In this document: piece after piece, positions 6,589 through 9,503 of the stretch
Layout: the number at the start of each line of letters is the position of its first letter
How positions within the stretch are numbered: the stretch's first letter is position 1
DNA from: Acidisphaera sp035272265
Lineage (GTDB): Bacteria > Pseudomonadota > Alphaproteobacteria > Acetobacterales > Acetobacteraceae
DNA: 9,503 nucleotides
Direction of reading: 5' to 3'
Assembly: GCA_035272265.1 (NCBI GenBank)
Contig: DATEQV010000208.1
Span: 1-9,503 of the forward strand
Position numbers and translations under genes: made by a program
The notes under the pieces: model-generated
Seen by the model: the letters and a program-made list of their open reading frames with translations, nothing else
What the model was told of the DNA's origin: nothing
The model's database searches: none

Positions 6589-8694
6589 ATGCGTATCGGC
6601 GATCGCGTCCAGAAGCTTCTGGCGGGATTGCTCGTCGTCGCCATCGTCTCGCCGCTCGTGCTGCTGCCCGGCCCGCGCAGCGGCATCGCCGGCCTGTCGA
6701 TCGACACGCTGTTCTGGCTGCGCGACGAAGCCTATGGCCCGCGGCGGGGTCCTGCCGAGGCGCGCGTCGCGCTGGTGCTGATCGACGAGGACACCTACGC
6801 CGTCAGGCCGTTCAAGGGTAAGCCGAAGAACGTCTGGACGCCGTTCTACGCCGACGTGTTGCAGGCGATCGGCAACGCCAAGCCTGACGTCATCGGCTTC
6901 GACATCGCCCTTTCCACGTCCATCGACGATATCCTGCGCAACTATCTGACGGACTACCTGAAGTCTCACCTGCCCGGGACGGACGTCGAGGCGCTGCCGA
7001 GCTACGACGGGAGCTTCCTGACCGCGCTGCACACGCTCGGACCGGCCGGCAGGCTGGTCATGACGAAATTCCAGGGACAAGGCCCGCCGATCGAGCCGCC
7101 GGTTCAGCAGATCATGATGCTCGGCGGTCGCGGCAACGTCCGGTCAGCCAACATGGACGAGGACGCGGACGGCGTCGTTCGCCGCGCGCCGCTCGTCTTC
7201 CGGCTCTCGAACGGGCGGACGGAGCCGAGCTTCACCGCCGAGCTGGCGCGGCGGATCGACAAGGCGCCGCAAGGCGACGAGCTGCTGCTGAACTGGGACG
7301 GCGGCTATCCGTTCCTCGCCTACTCCTTCGCCGACATCTACGCCTGCGCGAAGGAGGGCAATGTCGATTTTTTCCGCAGCGCCTTCGCCGCCAAGGTCGT
7401 GCTGGTCGCGACGGGCCTGGACGTCGAGGACCGGCTGATCACCTCGCGCCGCTTCATCAACCCGCCGGAAAACCTGAACGGACCGCGCTGCACGCCTCGC
7501 CCGGCCGATGTCCCGCCGCCGCGGGTGATCGCGCGCGCGTCGCTGCCGGGGACCTACGTCTATGCGGAAGCGCTCGACAACCTGATCCATGACGAAGCGC
7601 TCCGGCCGCTGCCGGTCTGGGCCAAGCTCGCCTGGATCGCCATGTTCTGCGCCATTGCCGCCGTGCTCGCCATCGGCGTGCCGCTGCTGTGGGGCGCGGC
7701 AGGGCTGGCCGCGCTGATCGTGCTCGACGTCCTGTTCGCCACCGCTCTGTTCAAGCTGACGGTTCCCCCGCCGCTGATCGAAAGCCTGGCTGCGCTGCTG
7801 CTGTCGTTCGGCCTGATGGTGGCGTTCCGCTATACGTTCACCGACCGCGACAAGCGTCGTATTCGCAACATGTTCTCGATGTATCTGTCGCCGAGCGTCA
7901 TCGAGCGGCTGGTCGAGACCGGGCAGATGCCGGTGCTCGGCGGCGAGCGGCGCGAGATGACGTTCTTCTTCAGCGACATCGCCGGCTTCACCACGATGAG
8001 CGAAGGCGCAGACCCCACCAAGCTGGCGCCGCTGCTGAACGCCTATCTCGACGGCGTGTGCGAAATCATCTTCCGCTATGGCGGCCTGGTGGTGGACTTC
8101 GCCGGCGACGGTGTGCACGCGCTGTTCGGCGCGCCCGCCGACCAGCCCGACCATGCGGCGCGCGGCATCGCGGCGGCGCGCGAGGTGCAGGCCTTCATCG
8201 AGACCTTCCGCACGTCCGAGGCGACCAAGGGCGTCAGCTTCGGCCACACCCGCGTCGGCGTGAACACCGGGCCTGCGCTGGTGGGCAACCTGGGCTCGAG
8301 CAAGCGGCTGAAATACTCGGCGCTGGGCGATGCCGTGAACACCGCGGCGAGGCTGGAAGGGCTGAACAAGTATTTCGGCACCCGCATCTGCATCAGCGAG
8401 GCCACGCGCGCATCCGCCGGCGAGCAGGACGTGCGCCCGATCGGCGACATCGTGCTCAAGGGCCGGCACGAGGAATTGCGGGTCTACGAGCTGCTGCCGC
8501 GCGACGCGGCGCAGATGCCGCGGGTCCGCCGCTATGTCGAGGCGTTCAACCACATGGCCGAAAAGCTGCCCGACGCGGAGAAACTCTTCGCCGACCTGCA
8601 GGCCGAGCAGCCGGACGATGGTTGCATCCGCTTCCACCTCGCCCGCCTCGCCGCCGGCGCCAGCGGCGCCTACATCGTGATGGCGGAGAAGTAG
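6589..8694 (+). CDS. CHASE2-domain transmembrane class III adenylate/guanylate cyclase
   Basis: A 701-residue receptor cyclase predicted to make a cyclic nucleotide from an NTP. Order: one membrane helix (about 8-27), a periplasmic CHASE2-like sensor (about 30-343, with VALVLIDEDTY and DVIGFDIAL typical of the fold), three membrane helices (about 345-367, 369-388, 393-415), then a cytosolic class III catalytic domain (about 450-635) and a helical, possibly TPR-like tail (about 640-690). Metal ligands Asp463 (FFFSDIAGF) and Asp507, and transition-state residues Asn584 and Arg588 (NTAARLE), are present; the Asp463-Asp507 spacing of 44 matches Rv1625c. By the same alignment the purine-recognition positions are Asp503 (usually Lys) and Ser577 (usually Asp or Thr), which makes substrate choice uncertain. 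ATG 6589 follows the secreted-protein gene by 18 nt and has no clear ribosome binding site. Confidence 0.92.
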   Translation: MRIGDRVQKLLAGLLVVAIVSPLVLLPGPRSGIAGLSIDTLFWLRDEAYGPRRGPAEARVALVLIDEDTYAVRPFKGKPKNVWTPFYADVLQAIGNAKPDVIGFDIALSTSIDDILRNYLTDYLKSHLPGTDVEALPSYDGSFLTALHTLGPAGRLVMTKFQGQGPPIEPPVQQIMMLGGRGNVRSANMDEDADGVVRRAPLVFRLSNGRTEPSFTAELARRIDKAPQGDELLLNWDGGYPFLAYSFADIYACAKEGNVDFFRSAFAAKVVLVATGLDVEDRLITSRRFINPPENLNGPRCTPRPADVPPPRVIARASLPGTYVYAEALDNLIHDEALRPLPVWAKLAWIAMFCAIAAVLAIGVPLLWGAAGLAALIVLDVLFATALFKLTVPPPLIESLAALLLSFGLMVAFRYTFTDRDKRRIRNMFSMYLSPSVIERLVETGQMPVLGGERREMTFFFSDIAGFTTMSEGADPTKLAPLLNAYLDGVCEIIFRYGGLVVDFAGDGVHALFGAPADQPDHAARGIAAAREVQAFIETFRTSEATKGVSFGHTRVGVNTGPALVGNLGSSKRLKYSALGDAVNTAARLEGLNKYFGTRICISEATRASAGEQDVRPIGDIVLKGRHEELRVYELLPRDAAQMPRVRRYVEAFNHMAEKLPDAEKLFADLQAEQPDDGCIRFHLARLAAGASGAYIVMAEK

Positions 8695-8731
8695 GCGTTC
8701 GTCATAAGTTTCGAACGGCACGACCTTTCCC

Positions 8732-8767
8732 CGTCATTGCGAGGAGCGAAGCGACGTGGCAATCCAG
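8732..8767. repeat. Dispersed palindromic-type repeat (half element)
   Basis: The segment begins CGTCATTGCGAGGAGCGAAG and ends GTGGCAATCCAG. It closely resembles a short interspersed repeat I recall from many alphaproteobacterial and other genomes. ATTGC (8736-8740) and GCAAT (8759-8763) form outer arms, and the centre contains GCGAAGC (8746-8752), a sequence known to fold as an exceptionally stable DNA mini-hairpin. Full elements commonly have a second inverted copy; none is evident here, so this looks like a single arm. It lies between convergent genes, where it could act in transcription termination. Confidence 0.7.
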
Positions 8768-8819
8768 GGCCGCGCGGCAGGCGCTTGTCACGTAGCGGTG
8801 GCCCGTACGCGCGCGGCAA

Positions 8820-9503
8820 TCACGCGGCCCAAGGCGTAATCGCTTTCACCGTCATCGCAAGCTTATACTCGAACAGTGACACATCCGGGACTTCGGATGC
8901 GGCCGCGCGAAGCTCGGGGCTGACCTCTGCGGCCACGATGAAAATCCTCACGCGATCTACCTTGAGAAGCTTCTTTAGCCTAGCCCGGTAATAAAGCGCC
9001 TGACCTATCGCCCGCTCGTGTCCTTTGCTGACCTTTAGCTCCATGACGACAGGAACGCCCTCACTGTCCTTCGCAAGGATGTCAACCCGTCGGCCGGCTG
9101 CTTGCTCATCAACTTTGAATTCCACAGCGTCCCCGTCTGGCAGCCAAGGTGTGAGACCCGGTTCGACATCGCCGAGATTGTCGGCGAGGTAGTCGCGTAA
9201 GTGTTCTTCGAGGGCGAATTGTGTCCCCGCTTCGTCCTCCGAGGAATCAGGATCGTCGCCTTGGGTCTCCTTCCATTTAGCATATATCCTGTCGTACCTT
9301 TTGATCTTCTTCTGGCCATCTGCGGTCAGGCCGGATGGCCAGTGCGCCTTTATGAACTCGTCCACTAGTGTCCGGTTCGTTGAACCGAGTTTCCCGGTGA
9401 GCCCTTGACGCACCGGGGTTTTCAGCACTTCGTTGCTGGGGCGGATTTGAATTGCCGGAGGCTCTCCCCGACGATGGCGCGGGGAGGGGTTGGTCATGAA
9501 CAC
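8820..9503 (-). CDS. NucS/DUF91-like PD-(D/E)xK nuclease (5' end at window edge)
   Basis: Read on the minus strand, the frame is open to the window edge. An ATG at 9497 (225 aa) may be the real start, but the upstream region is not visible. Residues about 95-215 resemble the C-terminal nuclease domain of endonuclease NucS and related DUF91 proteins: FALEEHLRDYLADNLG, then RRVDILAKD (Asp139), VVMELKVSK (Glu153, Lys155) and IGQALYYRARL, which together form a PD-(D/E)xK site. The first 90 residues are basic and not recognised, and differ from the NucS DNA-binding domain, so a mismatch-repair role should not be assumed. GC content is clearly lower than in neighbouring genes: 8941-9000 has 29/60 and 9061-9120 has 32/60 G or C. 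It converges on the cyclase gene and may be horizontally acquired, possibly defence-related. Confidence 0.75.
   Translation of the reverse strand: MFMTNPSPRHRRGEPPAIQIRPSNEVLKTPVRQGLTGKLGSTNRTLVDEFIKAHWPSGLTADGQKKIKRYDRIYAKWKETQGDDPDSSEDEAGTQFALEEHLRDYLADNLGDVEPGLTPWLPDGDAVEFKVDEQAAGRRVDILAKDSEGVPVVMELKVSKGHERAIGQALYYRARLKKLLKVDRVRIFIVAAEVSPELRAAASEVPDVSLFEYKLAMTVKAITPWAA

Noticed and set aside
8695..8819. tRNA, attachment site or CRISPR unit near the repeat
   Set aside because: No cloverleaf, no repeated spacer pattern and no integrase gene nearby; only the dispersed repeat arm and short GC-rich repeats are seen.

Overview
This is a high-GC window (one sampled line of the accD/folC region counts about 72% GC). 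The trpB-trpA-accD-folC gene order, the Alphaproteobacteria-like TrpA and TrpB sequences, an HWE/HisKA_2-type histidine kinase, a CsbD stress protein and a CHASE2-type class III cyclase together point to an alphaproteobacterium of the Hyphomicrobiales/Rhodospirillales kind. Genus cannot be fixed from the sequence alone.

Layout. (1) 1-977: the 3' part of a membrane histidine kinase (DUF4118-like sensor, HisKA_2/HWE phosphoacceptor, HATPase), followed by a perfect hairpin. (2) 1030-1348: a small CsbD-family gene with a candidate EcfG-type stress promoter in front and a textbook rho-independent terminator behind. (3) 1420-5765: a compact operon trpB, trpA, an unannotated 50-codon gene, accD, folC. 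All four junctions are 4-nt stop/start overlaps (GTGA, ATGA, ATGA, TTGA) with little sign of internal Shine-Dalgarno sites, so translation is probably coupled along the operon. It links the last two steps of tryptophan synthesis with the carboxyltransferase beta subunit of acetyl-CoA carboxylase and with folate polyglutamylation. (4) 5911-8694: a two-gene signalling unit, a secreted 219-aa protein of unknown function and a 701-aa CHASE2-type transmembrane class III nucleotidyl cyclase. (5) 8695-8819: a convergent intergenic region with a dispersed palindromic-type repeat. (6) 8820-9503, minus strand: a NucS/DUF91-like PD-(D/E)xK nuclease, clearly less GC-rich than the rest and possibly acquired.

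Points most worth a second look: the 50-aa coiled-coil gene embedded by double ATGA overlap between trpA and accD; the cyclase, in which the two purine-recognition positions are Asp and Ser instead of the usual Lys and Asp/Thr while the metal and transition-state residues are intact; its secreted partner; the EcfG-like promoter of the csbD gene next to an HWE-type kinase; and the lower-GC nuclease beside the repeat. No tRNA, rRNA, insertion sequence or CRISPR array was seen.
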